Assembly: GCF_014200505.1 (NCBI RefSeq) | Contig: NZ_JACHBX010000003.1 | Location: 666,423 to 730,422 of the forward strand | Source of the DNA: Massilia aurea | Lineage (GTDB): Bacteria > Pseudomonadota > Gammaproteobacteria > Burkholderiales > Burkholderiaceae_D | Length of the DNA stretch: 64,000 nt | Direction: 5' to 3' | In this document: positions 1 to 11,733 of the stretch, piece after piece | Position numbering within the stretch: position 1 is the first letter of the stretch | How the letters are laid out: each line of letters begins with the position of its first letter | Program-made: the position numbers and the translations under genes | The notes under the pieces: generated by a model | Databases searched by the model: none | What the model was told of the DNA's origin: nothing | Seen by the model: only the letters and a program-made list of their open reading frames with translations

Positions 1-1
1 G

Positions 2-1066
<1,065 letters not shown>

Positions 1067-1085
1067 CCAATTGGATTGACCCTGT

Positions 1086-1113
1086 CGGGAGTGCCAGCGC
1101 ACTCCCGATTTTC
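1086..1113 (+). terminator. Rho-independent terminator after prlC
   Basis: A nine-base-pair stem, CGGGAGTGC with GCACTCCCG, closes a four-base loop and is followed by ATTTTCC. It lies 20 bases after the prlC stop and just before holC. Confidence 0.75.
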
Positions 1114-1124
1114 CATAAGCGCCC

Positions 1125-1550
1125 ATGACCCGCATCGACTTTCATACCAATATCCCGGATAAGCTGGCCTATGCCTGCCGCCTTGCGCGCAAGGCATATG
1201 GCGCGCGCGCCAAAATCGTCGTGCTGGCCGATAGCCCCGAACAAGCCGACGCCTTGAATGCCGCCATGTGGACCGTGTCGGATACTGATTTCATTCCGCA
1301 CGTGATGGCCGGCGACCCTCTGGCGGCGCAAACGCCGATCGTGATTACCGATAATGAAGACAGCGAACTGCCGCACCACGATATGCTCGTGAACCTGACG
1401 CGCCGCAGGCCGCGTAACTTCACGCAATTTGCGCGTGTGTTTGAAATTATCTCGATCGATGAAGAAGATGCCGCCGAAGGCCGCAAACGCTATATCGCGT
1501 ATAAAAAAGAATCCTATCCGCTGACCCACTTCGTCGCAGGACAATCATGA
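1125..1550 (+). CDS. holC: DNA polymerase III chi subunit
   Basis: The 141-residue product matches the chi subunit of the DNA polymerase III clamp-loader assembly, which binds single-stranded DNA-binding protein and, with psi, links it to the clamp loader. The N-terminus M-T-R-I-D-F-H-T-N and the region around V-I-T-D-N are typical of the beta-proteobacterial form, and the length is normal. It starts shortly after the prlC terminator. Its stop overlaps the next start (ATGA), so the two genes are probably translationally coupled. Confidence 0.9.
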   Translation: MTRIDFHTNIPDKLAYACRLARKAYGARAKIVVLADSPEQADALNAAMWTVSDTDFIPHVMAGDPLAAQTPIVITDNEDSELPHHDMLVNLTRRRPRNFTQFARVFEIISIDEEDAAEGRKRYIAYKKESYPLTHFVAGQS

Positions 1551-1981
1551 GCCACGATCCCGCTTTCGATGCCAGTATTCCCGTGTTGACCGAAGTATTT
1601 GCAGAACCAACCGCGCCGGGCACGCCGCTGGCGCAGCCGGCGCCGGTGGTCGAAGCCGAGGCTCTGCCGCCGCCTGCGCCCGTGGTGGCCGCGCTTGAGG
1701 ATGCGCCAGAAGCGCTGGAACGGCGCGCCGTCGACCATTGGAGCGGCGAGCAATGGAGCGTGATGGAGCGCCGCGTCACCGAGCGCATCCTGCAGCAATT
1801 GCAGGGCCGGATCGATTTCGTGCTCGAACAGCGCCTGCGCGACGGTATTGCCGACGCCGTCGACAAAGCAATGACCAGTTTCTCGGCCGATATTCGCAAC
1901 AGCCTCGGCGATACGCTGAGCGATGTCGTGACGCGCGCAGTTTCGCAAGAAATTGCACACATCAGAATGCTGGAAAAATAA
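1547..1981 (+). CDS. Small acidic protein coupled to holC (possibly DUF2486 family)
   Basis: I do not recognise a function for this 144-residue protein. The first 60 residues are low-complexity, rich in Pro, Ala and Glu. The second half (about 65-144) looks alpha-helical and carries a charged segment ending in I-R-M-L-E-K. The start overlaps the holC stop by four bases. A small protein of uncharacterised family DUF2486 is often found beside holC in Burkholderiales, and this may be a member; that is inference from position and composition only. No signal peptide or membrane segment is visible. Confidence 0.7.
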   Translation: MSHDPAFDASIPVLTEVFAEPTAPGTPLAQPAPVVEAEALPPPAPVVAALEDAPEALERRAVDHWSGEQWSVMERRVTERILQQLQGRIDFVLEQRLRDGIADAVDKAMTSFSADIRNSLGDTLSDVVTRAVSQEIAHIRMLEK

Positions 1982-2125
1982 ACCCGTACCACATGCCGCC
2001 CTGCCTTCCATTTGATTCGAAATTAACCCCGCGCACGATTGTCATTCCAAATTGGCGATTCAATAGTAAAATCCCTGCGCGGCTCTTCGAAACGAATCGA
2101 ATCACCTAATCAAGGAAGAAACAAA

Positions 2126-2461
2126 ATGGCAAACATCAATCTGTCGGGTTATAACCTCGCCGAACTGAAAGGTCTTCAATTCGATATCGAAAAGGAGATC
2201 AAAAACCGCCAGCAGCAAGACGTCAAGAAAGCGCGTGAGCAAATTCTCGAGATCGCCCAGAATATGGGCATCTCGGTCGAGGAACTGTTGGCCAAGGGCG
2301 GCAGTACCAAAGCCAAGAAGACGGGCGGCGGCGCGAAAGTCAATCCGCAATATCACAACCCGGCTGACAATACCCAGACCTGGACCGGCCGTGGCCGTCA
2401 ACCAAAATGGGTTGTCGACGCACTGGGCAAGGGCAAGTCGCTGGACGATCTGCGCATCTAA
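2126..2461 (+). CDS. H-NS family nucleoid-associated protein
   Basis: The 111-residue product has an N-terminal helical oligomerisation region (about 5-55). It is followed by a linker and a C-terminal DNA-binding core containing T-W-T-G-R-G-R-Q-P-K-W-V, the AT-hook-like motif of H-NS/MvaT-type proteins. It should bind curved AT-rich DNA and silence transcription. The ATG at 2126 was chosen over an in-frame start at 2039 because an AAGGAAG ribosome site lies just before it and the protein family begins there. It is flanked by unrelated genes and followed by a hairpin, so it is probably monocistronic. Confidence 0.9.
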   Translation: MANINLSGYNLAELKGLQFDIEKEIKNRQQQDVKKAREQILEIAQNMGISVEELLAKGGSTKAKKTGGGAKVNPQYHNPADNTQTWTGRGRQPKWVVDALGKGKSLDDLRI

Positions 2462-2488
2462 GCCTCGCAGTAATACGCAAGACCTGCA

Positions 2489-2525
2489 CGCCGCCGCGAC
2501 CTTCGTCCGGCGGCGTTCGCATTTC
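2489..2525 (+). terminator. Probable terminator after the H-NS-like gene
   Basis: CGCCGCCG and CGGCGGCG (2489-2496 and 2508-2515) can form an eight-base-pair stem with an eleven-base loop, followed by TTCGCATTT. The T-tract is weak. Confidence 0.5.
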
Positions 2526-2591
2526 CACCCGCCCCATCCATTCACGTGTTTCGGCTAAGATTGCAACTTCAGCAATCAGCCGGTCGTCGTC

Positions 2592-4745
2592 GTGAAACGC
2601 ACTCCCCTCATCGCAGCACTCGCCGGCGCCGCCATCCTGGCCGTCGGCACCGTCTTCTGGTTCACTGACCGGGTCGAACCCTACAGCGGCGCCACCCCGG
2701 TACTGACCGCCCCCGTCGCCAAAACGCAGCCATTCTGGCCTGCCCGCGTGCACCTGCTGGCGGGCGACGGCCAGGACGGCGTGCTCGATGGCGCAGCGCC
2801 CGCCAGCCGCTTCAGCGATCCGTACGGCGTGGCCATCGGCCCGCGCGGCGCGATCTATGTCGCCGACGGGGGCGAAGCCAACCGCATCCGCGTCGTCCAG
2901 CCCGATGGCGCAGTTTCGACACTGGCCGGCGGCAAGGAAGGCTTTGTCGATGGCTTGGGCGCGGCCGCCGCGTTCAACACGCCGTCCGCCATCGCGCTCG
3001 ACCACCTGGGCAACCTGTACGTGGCCGACACGGGCAACCATGCGATCCGCCGCATCGCGTCCGATGGCGCCGTGACGACGCTGGCCGGCAACGGCAGTCC
3101 CGGCTATGTCGATGGCATCGGCCGCGCCGCCCAGTTCAACGGGCCGGTTGGCATCGCGGTGGACGACGCCGGCATCGTCTACGTGGCCGACACCTACAAC
3201 GACCGCATCCGCCGCATTGCCCCGGATGGCACGGTGACCACGCTGGCCGGCACCGGCAAGCCGAACCTGTTCGACGGCCCCGGCCCGGCTGCCGCCTTCG
3301 ACACCCCGAGCGCGCTGGCCGTCGACCACGATGGCAACCTGTACATCGCCGACACCGGCAACAACGCGGTGCGCCGCCTGCGCCCCGATGGCACGGTCGA
3401 CACGCTCGCGCTGCCGCCCGAGGCCGAGCGCCGCCCCGCGCTGCGCCGCCCGGTGGGCCTGGCCGTCACGCGCGACGGCTACCTGTACATCGTCGCCAGT
3501 GCTGGCGGGCGCATCCTGCAGATGACGCCAATGGGCGAATTCCGCCCGCTGGAGGATACCGACCACCCGCTCGAGCCGAACGGTTTCGGCAGCGACGGCA
3601 CCGTGCAGCTCAACGGCCCGCGCGGCATTGCCGTGGCGCGCGACGGCAGCCTGGTGGTGGCCGACGCCAACGCCCATCGCCTGCACCGTCTGGCGCCGCC
3701 GCGCGCAGGCGAAGCCGCGCCCGTGCTGGCGCGCCCGCCGCTGCAACGGCGCACGGCACCGATGCCCTGGCCCCTTGGCCCGCAAGACACCGTCCATGAA
3801 GTCGTGGGCGTGATGGGCGAAGTGCGCGGCACGTATGGCGGCGACAGCCGCGACCATTTCCACGCGGGCCTGGATGTACGCGGTGACGTCGGCGCAACCG
3901 TTCTGGCAATCCTGCCGGCCAAGGTGACCGATCCGTATGCCAACTGGGGTTTCAATAACCTCGGCGAAGGCATGAGCGTGGGACCGCTGTCCTATATCCA
4001 CATGCGCGTGGGACGCGATCCGCAAGGCCGCGCGCTCGATCCGCGCTTCCAGATACAGCGCGAAGACACCGCCAATGGCAAACCCGGCAAGGCCGTACGC
4101 GTGCGGGTGCCGCGCGGCACGCGCTTTGCCGTCGGCGACAAGCTGGGCACGCTCAATGCGCTGTCGCACGTGCACCTCGATTACTACCAGGGCGGCTCGC
4201 TCGTCAATGCGCTCACGCTGCCGTTCATCGGCTTCGTCGACACGGTGACGCCGACGATTTCGCGCATCGCGCTGTACGACACTGCCAGCAAGCGCATCAC
4301 GGCGAACAAGGGCCAGCCCCTGCGCCTCGACCGTATGCTGGGCGAGCTCCAGATCGTCGTGAATGCCTATGACCAGGTGGATGGCAACCTGGCGCGGCGC
4401 AAGCTGGGCCTGTACAAGCTGGGCTACCAGGTGCTGCGCGCCGACGGCACGCCGCTGCCCGGCTTCGAGCAGCCCGTCATCACGCAGGTCTACGACCGCC
4501 TGCCGCGCAACCCTGACGCCGTGAAAGCGGTCTATGCACCGACCAGTGGCATCACGGTCTACGGCAGCGCATCGACCCAGTTCGACTATGCGCTGAACAA
4601 CCGCCTGCGCGATGGCAGGATCGAGACGGGCAGCTGGCGCATCGCCGACCTGGCGCCGGGCGAGTACCTGCTGCGCATCCACGCCGCTGACTATGCGGGC
4701 CAGGTGGCGCAGAACGGCCGCGACTTGGCGTTCGTGATCGAGTAG
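2592..4745 (+). CDS. NHL-repeat protein with C-terminal M23-type peptidase domain
   Basis: The 717-residue protein begins with a hydrophobic segment (about 7-26) acting as a signal peptide or anchor, so it should be periplasmic or membrane-attached. Residues 55-370 hold about six NHL repeats, recognisable by Y-V-A-D-T-G-N and I-R-R-I-A-x-D-G-x-V-x-T-L-A-G units, forming a predicted beta-propeller. Around residue 422 is H-A-G-L-D and around 525 is H-V-H-L-D. These are the H-x3-D and H-x-H zinc motifs of LytM/M23 peptidases. The final 170 residues look like a beta-sandwich. The likely role is cell-wall or protein processing with a propeller for binding; the substrate is unknown. A perfect palindrome follows the stop. 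Confidence 0.82.
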   Translation: MKRTPLIAALAGAAILAVGTVFWFTDRVEPYSGATPVLTAPVAKTQPFWPARVHLLAGDGQDGVLDGAAPASRFSDPYGVAIGPRGAIYVADGGEANRIRVVQPDGAVSTLAGGKEGFVDGLGAAAAFNTPSAIALDHLGNLYVADTGNHAIRRIASDGAVTTLAGNGSPGYVDGIGRAAQFNGPVGIAVDDAGIVYVADTYNDRIRRIAPDGTVTTLAGTGKPNLFDGPGPAAAFDTPSALAVDHDGNLYIADTGNNAVRRLRPDGTVDTLALPPEAERRPALRRPVGLAVTRDGYLYIVASAGGRILQMTPMGEFRPLEDTDHPLEPNGFGSDGTVQLNGPRGIAVARDGSLVVADANAHRLHRLAPPRAGEAAPVLARPPLQRRTAPMPWPLGPQDTVHEVVGVMGEVRGTYGGDSRDHFHAGLDVRGDVGATVLAILPAKVTDPYANWGFNNLGEGMSVGPLSYIHMRVGRDPQGRALDPRFQIQREDTANGKPGKAVRVRVPRGTRFAVGDKLGTLNALSHVHLDYYQGGSLVNALTLPFIGFVDTVTPTISRIALYDTASKRITANKGQPLRLDRMLGELQIVVNAYDQVDGNLARRKLGLYKLGYQVLRADGTPLPGFEQPVITQVYDRLPRNPDAVKAVYAPTSGITVYGSASTQFDYALNNRLRDGRIETGSWRIADLAPGEYLLRIHAADYAGQVAQNGRDLAFVIE

Positions 4746-4770
4746 GCGCAGATATGCACGCCACATAATA

Positions 4771-4809
4771 TAGACCTTGATGTCTACTTTAAATAGACAT
4801 CAAGGTCTA
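4771..4809. repeat. Perfect 16-bp inverted repeat in the intergenic space
   Basis: TAGACCTTGATGTCTA at 4771-4786 is an exact reverse complement of 4794-4809, with a seven-base loop CTTTAAA. It lies 25 bases after the NHL/M23 gene and 53 bases before the SIMPL gene. It may terminate the upstream gene, although there is no clear T-tract, or act as an operator for the downstream gene. Confidence 0.85.
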
Positions 4810-4862
4810 GATTTCGTACCCTTGTCTTGCCCGGGAATGTTCCCGCTATAACAAGGATCATC

Positions 4863-5564
4863 ATGCTCAAGATGTTTGCCGCCGCATTGGTCAGCGCTGC
4901 CCTGCTGCAGGCCGCGCCCGCCGACGCCGCCGACCTGCCCGCCTACCCCTTCATCCACGTGACGGCCGCTGCCGACCTGCACGTGATGCCGGACACGGGC
5001 GAGATCGATTTCGACATCGTCAGCACCGATGCCGACCTGGAGGCGGCATGGAAGCTGGTCCACGAGCGCCTGACAGCGAGCCGCGCGCTGCTGGCCGCAC
5101 AGGGTGTCAAGGTCGAGGACGTCTCGGTGCAGGACGTGCTGCGCCGCCCGCTCAAGGAGGGCGAGCGGGTCACAGCAATCGAAACCCGCGCCTCTGTGCA
5201 CGCGACGGTGCGCGACCTGAACGCGTGGACGGCGCTGATCCAGAGCCTGTTGGGCCTGCCCAATGTCGAATCGCTGGCCGTGGCGTTCAGCCGCAGCGAC
5301 GCCGACAAGATCGAGGCGGAGCTCGTCAGCCAGGCGCTGGGCGCAGCGCGCGTGAAGGCGCAGAACATCGCCCTCGGCCTTGGCGCCAAACTGGGGCCGG
5401 CGGGTGGCGTGGCGCTGGCGCCACTGAAGAACCTGTCCAACGCGATGGGACTGGCCAGCGATGCGCCGCGCTACCCGTCGGTGTCGTCGCCACGCGATCC
5501 GCAGCTGGTGGGCGTACAGAAATTCGTGCAGGGCGTGGACGTGATTTACCGGATCGGCAAGTAA
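4863..5564 (+). CDS. SIMPL (DUF541) domain periplasmic protein
   Basis: The 233-residue protein has a clear signal peptide (residues 1-22, ending A-D-A) followed by a SIMPL/DUF541 domain over nearly the whole mature part, as in E. coli YggE, which is linked to oxidative-stress tolerance. Conserved features include the start I-H-V-T-A-A-A-D-L and the paired beta-strand/helix pattern ending with Y-R-I-G-K. The ATG at 4863 is preceded by AAGGA and gives a proper signal peptide; the upstream in-frame ATG at 4827 would not. It stands alone between a palindrome and the CHAD gene. Confidence 0.85.
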   Translation: MLKMFAAALVSAALLQAAPADAADLPAYPFIHVTAAADLHVMPDTGEIDFDIVSTDADLEAAWKLVHERLTASRALLAAQGVKVEDVSVQDVLRRPLKEGERVTAIETRASVHATVRDLNAWTALIQSLLGLPNVESLAVAFSRSDADKIEAELVSQALGAARVKAQNIALGLGAKLGPAGGVALAPLKNLSNAMGLASDAPRYPSVSSPRDPQLVGVQKFVQGVDVIYRIGK

Positions 5565-5684
5565 GCTGGCCTGCCCTGCCGTGCACATTGCCGTGCGCAA
5601 TGTCACGCGCCTGTCATGGAGACATGTACGGACGAGTGCTCAGGCGTATGATGGATCCATCCACTGTCCACGAGAGGCACCAGC

Positions 5685-6740
5685 ATGAGCAAGCACCACA
5701 AAACGAAGCACCTGACGCCCGAGATCGCGGCGGTCGCGACGCCCGATCTGACGGACGCAATCACGATCACCGAGGCGACCGAGGCAGCCGACGAACCGCA
5801 AACGGACCAGCCGCTGCCAGCAGAGCCGGCACCCGACGTCAAAGAAGCGCCAATCGGTGCCGTCAAGGCCGAACCGGTCCACCTGCGCGGGCGCATGACG
5901 CTCGAAGACGCGTTCCAGGCTATCGGCTTGAACTGCGTCGCGCAGATCGAAGCAAACGTGCCGGGCGTGCTGAAACAGCATGTCGAGAGCCTGCACCAGA
6001 TGCGCGTGGGCCTGCGCCGCCTGCGCGCCCTGCTCGCGATGTTCGAAGAACTGGCGCCGCCGCCGGTGCCGCTGCATGCAAGCATCGAGTGGCTGTCCGG
6101 CGAACTCGGTCCCGCGCGCGACTGGAACGTGCTGGCCGATTCCACCATCAAGCGCGTGCCGGGCATCGATGCGCACGCGCTGCGCCAGGCCGCCCACGAC
6201 CGCGCCACCGGCCACCACGCGCAGATCCTGCACGTGCTGCGCGATGCGCGCTACACCGAATTGATGGCGCAACTGACCGACTGGCTGGGCGAACGCCGCT
6301 GGCAGCCCGAAGGCGGCCTGCCGAAAGATTCGCCGCTGCTGGAGCGCGCCGCGAAAAGCGCCCTGCCCCTGCTGCGCACGGCCGAGAAGCGCCTGGCCAA
6401 GCGCATCGACGGACTGGACGAAGCCGATGCACCGGGCCGTCACCGTGTGCGCATCGCGGCCAAGAAGGCGCGCTATGCGGCGGAATTCTTCCGCGACCTG
6501 CTGCCGGCGCAGCGCGTCAAGCGCTACCTGGGGCATCTCGAAAAGCTGCAGGATCGCCTGGGCGCGCTGAACGACCTGGCCGTGGCCGACCAGCTGCTCG
6601 AAGAACTCAAGGGTGGCAGCAGCCAGGTCGCCAAGCAGGCGGCTTATGTGCGCGGCTATATCGCGGCGACCGGGCAAGCCGATGTGCAGGGGCTGTCGAA
6701 AGTGCTGGCCGATGTCGCCAAGCGCCGCATCACGCGCTGA
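5685..6740 (+). CDS. CHAD domain protein
   Basis: The 351-residue protein carries a CHAD domain from about residue 80 to the end. It shows H-Q-M-R-V-G-L-R-R-L-R-A and a second H-R-V-R-I-A-A-K-K-A-R-Y, the conserved His/Arg/Lys helices that bind polyphosphate in this family. The first 70 residues are acidic, low-complexity and probably disordered. No CYTH triphosphatase domain is fused and none is encoded nearby, so this is a stand-alone CHAD protein with a probable polyphosphate-binding or granule-associated role. A GC-rich terminator follows. Confidence 0.88.
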   Translation: MSKHHKTKHLTPEIAAVATPDLTDAITITEATEAADEPQTDQPLPAEPAPDVKEAPIGAVKAEPVHLRGRMTLEDAFQAIGLNCVAQIEANVPGVLKQHVESLHQMRVGLRRLRALLAMFEELAPPPVPLHASIEWLSGELGPARDWNVLADSTIKRVPGIDAHALRQAAHDRATGHHAQILHVLRDARYTELMAQLTDWLGERRWQPEGGLPKDSPLLERAAKSALPLLRTAEKRLAKRIDGLDEADAPGRHRVRIAAKKARYAAEFFRDLLPAQRVKRYLGHLEKLQDRLGALNDLAVADQLLEELKGGSSQVAKQAAYVRGYIAATGQADVQGLSKVLADVAKRRITR

Positions 6741-6773
6741 TCCGCCCAGGCCACGCTGACAGCATGGCCAGCC

Positions 6774-6805
6774 GATGCCCCGCCAGTGTGCGGGGCATCG
6801 TCACA
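6774..6805 (+). terminator. Terminator after the CHAD gene
   Basis: GATGCCCCGC and GCGGGGCATC form a perfect ten-base-pair stem with a six-base loop, followed by GTCACATTT. Confidence 0.65.
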
Positions 6806-6999
6806 TTTGCACCATGCGCGTACCGCCATTTCGCAGCGCCGCACTGCCTCGGTGCACACCGCGCCGCGCCGTTGTTCGTCACTGGTTTATCGCTTGCCGA
6901 TCACTTTGCGCCGCCTGTGATTTGCTGTAACGTCGCCCTGTAACGGGCCTTGCGCCCCATTTGCGGCGTTGTGACCATCACCATCTTGCGGAGACTTCC

Positions 7000-8136
7000 A
7001 TGCAGTTTTGCACCAGGCTTATCCCGTTCGCCGTCGCCATCGCCTTCGCCGGCGGCGCCAGCGCCCAGCAGGTCGTCAAAATCGGGCACGTGGGCCCGGT
7101 GTCGGGACCCAATTCGCACCTCGGCAAGGACAACGAGAACGCGGCGCGCATGGCGATCGATGAACTCAACGCAAAAGGCTTCACCATCAACGGCCAGAAG
7201 GTCACGCTGCAACTGCTGGCCGAAGACGACGCGAGCGACCCGAAACAGGGTACGGCCGTGGCCCAGAAGCTGGTTGATGCCAAGGTCAATGGCATCGTCG
7301 GTCACCTGAACTCGGGCACCAGCGTGCCGGCCTCGCGCATCTATCACAACGCCGGCCTGGTGCAGGTCTCGCCGGCCACCACCGCAACCCAGTTCACCAA
7401 GCAAAAGTTCCCCGGCGTGTTTCGCGTCGTGGCCAACGACGCCAAGCTTGGCGGCACGCTGGGCAAGTACGCGGTCGAGACGCTCAAGGTCAAGAACATT
7501 GCCATCATCGACGACCGCACCACCTACGGTCAGGGCGTGGCTGCCGAATTTGCGAAAGCGGCCCGGGGTCCCGGCGTGCGCATCGTCGACAAGCAGTTCA
7601 CCAGCGCCACCGCGACCGATTTCACCGCTATCCTCACGGCGATTCGCGCCAAGAAGCCCGACCTGATTTTCTTTGGTGGCATGGATGCGGTGGCCGGCCC
7701 GATGCTCAAGCAGATGAAGGCGCTTGGCATCACGGCCCGCTTCATGGGCGGCGACGGCATGTGCACCGAGGCGCTGGGTCGCCTGGCAGGTGATGCAGTA
7801 GGCGATGGCAAGGTGGTGTGCGCCGAAGCCGGTGGCGTGAAAGGCGCGCAAGAGCAGAAGATGGCCGATTTCCGCGCACGCTTCAAGCAGAAGACGGGCC
7901 AGGAAGTGCAGCTGTATGCGCCGTATGTGTACGACTCGGTGATGGTGATGGCGACCGCCATGCAGAACGCGAAATCAGCGGAGCCGGCGAAGTACCTGCC
8001 GGAGCTGAAGAAGATCAAGTACGAGGGCGTGACCGGCACGATCCAGTTCGATCCGTCGGGGGACATCCTGAATGGCGCGCTGACGCTGTACACCTACCAG
8101 GGCGGCAAGCGTACGCGGATGGATGTGATCCGCTGA
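7000..8136 (+). CDS. Branched-chain amino acid-type ABC transporter substrate-binding protein
   Basis: The 378-residue protein has a signal peptide (1-22, cleavage near A-S-A-Q-Q). A periplasmic binding fold of the LivJ/LivK family follows: K-I-G-H-V-G-P-V-S-G at the start, a G-H-L-N-S-G-T-S ligand-binding turn, and Y-T-Y-Q-G-G near the C-terminus. It should deliver branched-chain amino acids or a related small molecule to a permease. No permease or ATPase genes lie beside it, so it is an orphan binding protein here. The ATG at 7000 is preceded by GGAG; an upstream start at 6961 would spoil the signal peptide. Confidence 0.9.
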   Translation: MQFCTRLIPFAVAIAFAGGASAQQVVKIGHVGPVSGPNSHLGKDNENAARMAIDELNAKGFTINGQKVTLQLLAEDDASDPKQGTAVAQKLVDAKVNGIVGHLNSGTSVPASRIYHNAGLVQVSPATTATQFTKQKFPGVFRVVANDAKLGGTLGKYAVETLKVKNIAIIDDRTTYGQGVAAEFAKAARGPGVRIVDKQFTSATATDFTAILTAIRAKKPDLIFFGGMDAVAGPMLKQMKALGITARFMGGDGMCTEALGRLAGDAVGDGKVVCAEAGGVKGAQEQKMADFRARFKQKTGQEVQLYAPYVYDSVMVMATAMQNAKSAEPAKYLPELKKIKYEGVTGTIQFDPSGDILNGALTLYTYQGGKRTRMDVIR

Positions 8137-8142
8137 ACGACA

Positions 8143-8166
8143 ACCCGGCGCCCGCAGGCGCCGGGT
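8143..8166. terminator. Hairpin between convergent genes
   Basis: ACCCGGCGCC and GGCGCCGGGT form a perfect ten-base-pair stem with a CGCA loop between the binding-protein gene and katG. There is no T-run on either side, so termination efficiency is uncertain. Confidence 0.55.
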
Positions 8167-8183
8167 AGGACGTCAGTCCAGCA

Positions 8184-10483
<2,300 letters not shown>

Positions 10484-10660
10484 GAAAAACTTCGTGTACT
10501 CGTGGATTGGCAATGTTGATGGGTGCGATAGCGGGCGTCGCACCGACGGGTGCAGCGCGCACCTTTGACCCGCTCCAATTTTCCAATCGGCAACATTGCA
10601 TCGACAACCGCTTGGTGGCGCGCTATCGTTCTCTCTTTCCAATAAGAAAGAAATCTTATC

Positions 10661-11074
10661 ATGTCGATCAATCAACTCGTGTACGTCAGCCAGGCCACCC
10701 GCAAGATGTCCCCTAGCGACCTGGCAGGAATCCAGGACACGGCGAAAAATAACAATGCCCCACTCGACGTGACCGGAAGTTTGTTCTACAACGGCGGCTG
10801 GTTCCTCCAGGTGCTGGAGGGTCCGGTAGCAACGCTCGACAAGCTGTACCAGAAGATTGAACTCGATCCCCGCCACAAGAATTCGCGCGTTCTCTATAAC
10901 GAACCAGCCAAGTTTCGCACATTCCCGCGCTGGAGCATGAACATGATCAACCTGAATGACCGTCAGGCCGACAAATACGATGAACTGGTGGAGGTGCTGG
11001 AAGCTGCGCAAGCCAACCGGCGCATCGGCTCGGCGGCACCGGCAGTGGCGTTACTGAAGATGTTTGCGAGCTGA
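10661..11074 (+). CDS. Short BLUF-domain blue-light photoreceptor
   Basis: The 137-residue protein consists of a flavin-binding BLUF domain (about 4-98) plus a 40-residue helical tail. It has no fused output domain. The photochemical residues are at the expected spacing: Tyr8, Asn32 and Gln50 (24 and 42 residues apart, as in AppA), plus Trp91 and Met93. It should therefore sense blue light through FAD and signal by interaction with a partner protein. The gene is divergent from katG across a 218-base region. Its ribosome site is weak (AAGAAAGAAA). Confidence 0.93.
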   Translation: MSINQLVYVSQATRKMSPSDLAGIQDTAKNNNAPLDVTGSLFYNGGWFLQVLEGPVATLDKLYQKIELDPRHKNSRVLYNEPAKFRTFPRWSMNMINLNDRQADKYDELVEVLEAAQANRRIGSAAPAVALLKMFAS

Positions 11075-11091
11075 GACTGCTCGGGCGCTCG

Positions 11092-11733
11092 CTACCAGCG
11101 GTCGAGCGTAACGAAGTCGCCCAGCGTCCCCCGCTGGGCCCAGCCTTCGAGTTCGAGCATCGGCTTCGGATAAAACTCGGCCACGTGCCCGAGGCACAGG
11201 ATCGCCACCGGCTTGCCGCCTTCCGGAATGCCGAGCAGGGCCGCCAGCTGCACGGGGTCAAACAGCGACACCCACCCCATCCCCAAGCCTTCAGCACGCG
11301 CGGCCAGCCACATGTTCTGGATCGCGCAGGATACCGATGCCAGATCCATCTCGGGCAGCGTGCGGCGTCCGAACACGTACCGCTCACGCCCGTCCATCAG
11401 CGCCACGACCAGCACCTCGCCGCACTCGCGCAAGCCCTCGACCTTCAGGCGCATGAATTCCGCGCCACGCTCGCCCAGAGCGTCGGCGGTGGCCACGCGC
11501 TCGGCTTCGACGAGCGCGCAGATCTGCTCACGCAATGGCGTTGACGCGATACGGATGAAGCGCCACGGCTGCATCATGCCGACGCTGGGCGCCTGGTGCG
11601 CCGCTGTCAGCAGGCGCAGCAGCACTGCCTCGTCGATCGCGCCGGGGACGAAATGGCGCACGTCGCGCCGCTCGGCGATGGCGCGGTAGACGCCATCGAC
11701 GTGGGCGTCGTCGAAGCGGTGCGCCATCGTCAT
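11092..11733 (-). CDS. bluB: 5,6-dimethylbenzimidazole synthase (BluB-type nitroreductase)
   Basis: This 213-residue protein of the nitroreductase fold would turn reduced FMN into dimethylbenzimidazole, the lower ligand of cobalamin, in an oxygen-dependent reaction. Typical segments are R-R-D-V-R-H-F near residue 20, A-P-S-V-G-M-M-Q-P-W-R-F, and the C-terminal G-L-G-M-G-W-V-S-L-F-D. The start at 11733 shares one base with the stop of the ferredoxin gene (TGATG), so the two are co-translated. No other cobalamin genes occur in the window. A related FMN nitroreductase of other function is possible but less likely. Confidence 0.88.
   Translation of the reverse strand: MTMAHRFDDAHVDGVYRAIAERRDVRHFVPGAIDEAVLLRLLTAAHQAPSVGMMQPWRFIRIASTPLREQICALVEAERVATADALGERGAEFMRLKVEGLRECGEVLVVALMDGRERYVFGRRTLPEMDLASVSCAIQNMWLAARAEGLGMGWVSLFDPVQLAALLGIPEGGKPVAILCLGHVAEFYPKPMLELEGWAQRGTLGDFVTLDRW

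Noticed and set aside
2340..4766. An 808-codon open frame on the reverse strand over the NHL/M23 gene
   Set aside because: It is an antisense shadow caused by high GC and codon bias; the forward frame has clear NHL and M23 motifs and a signal sequence.
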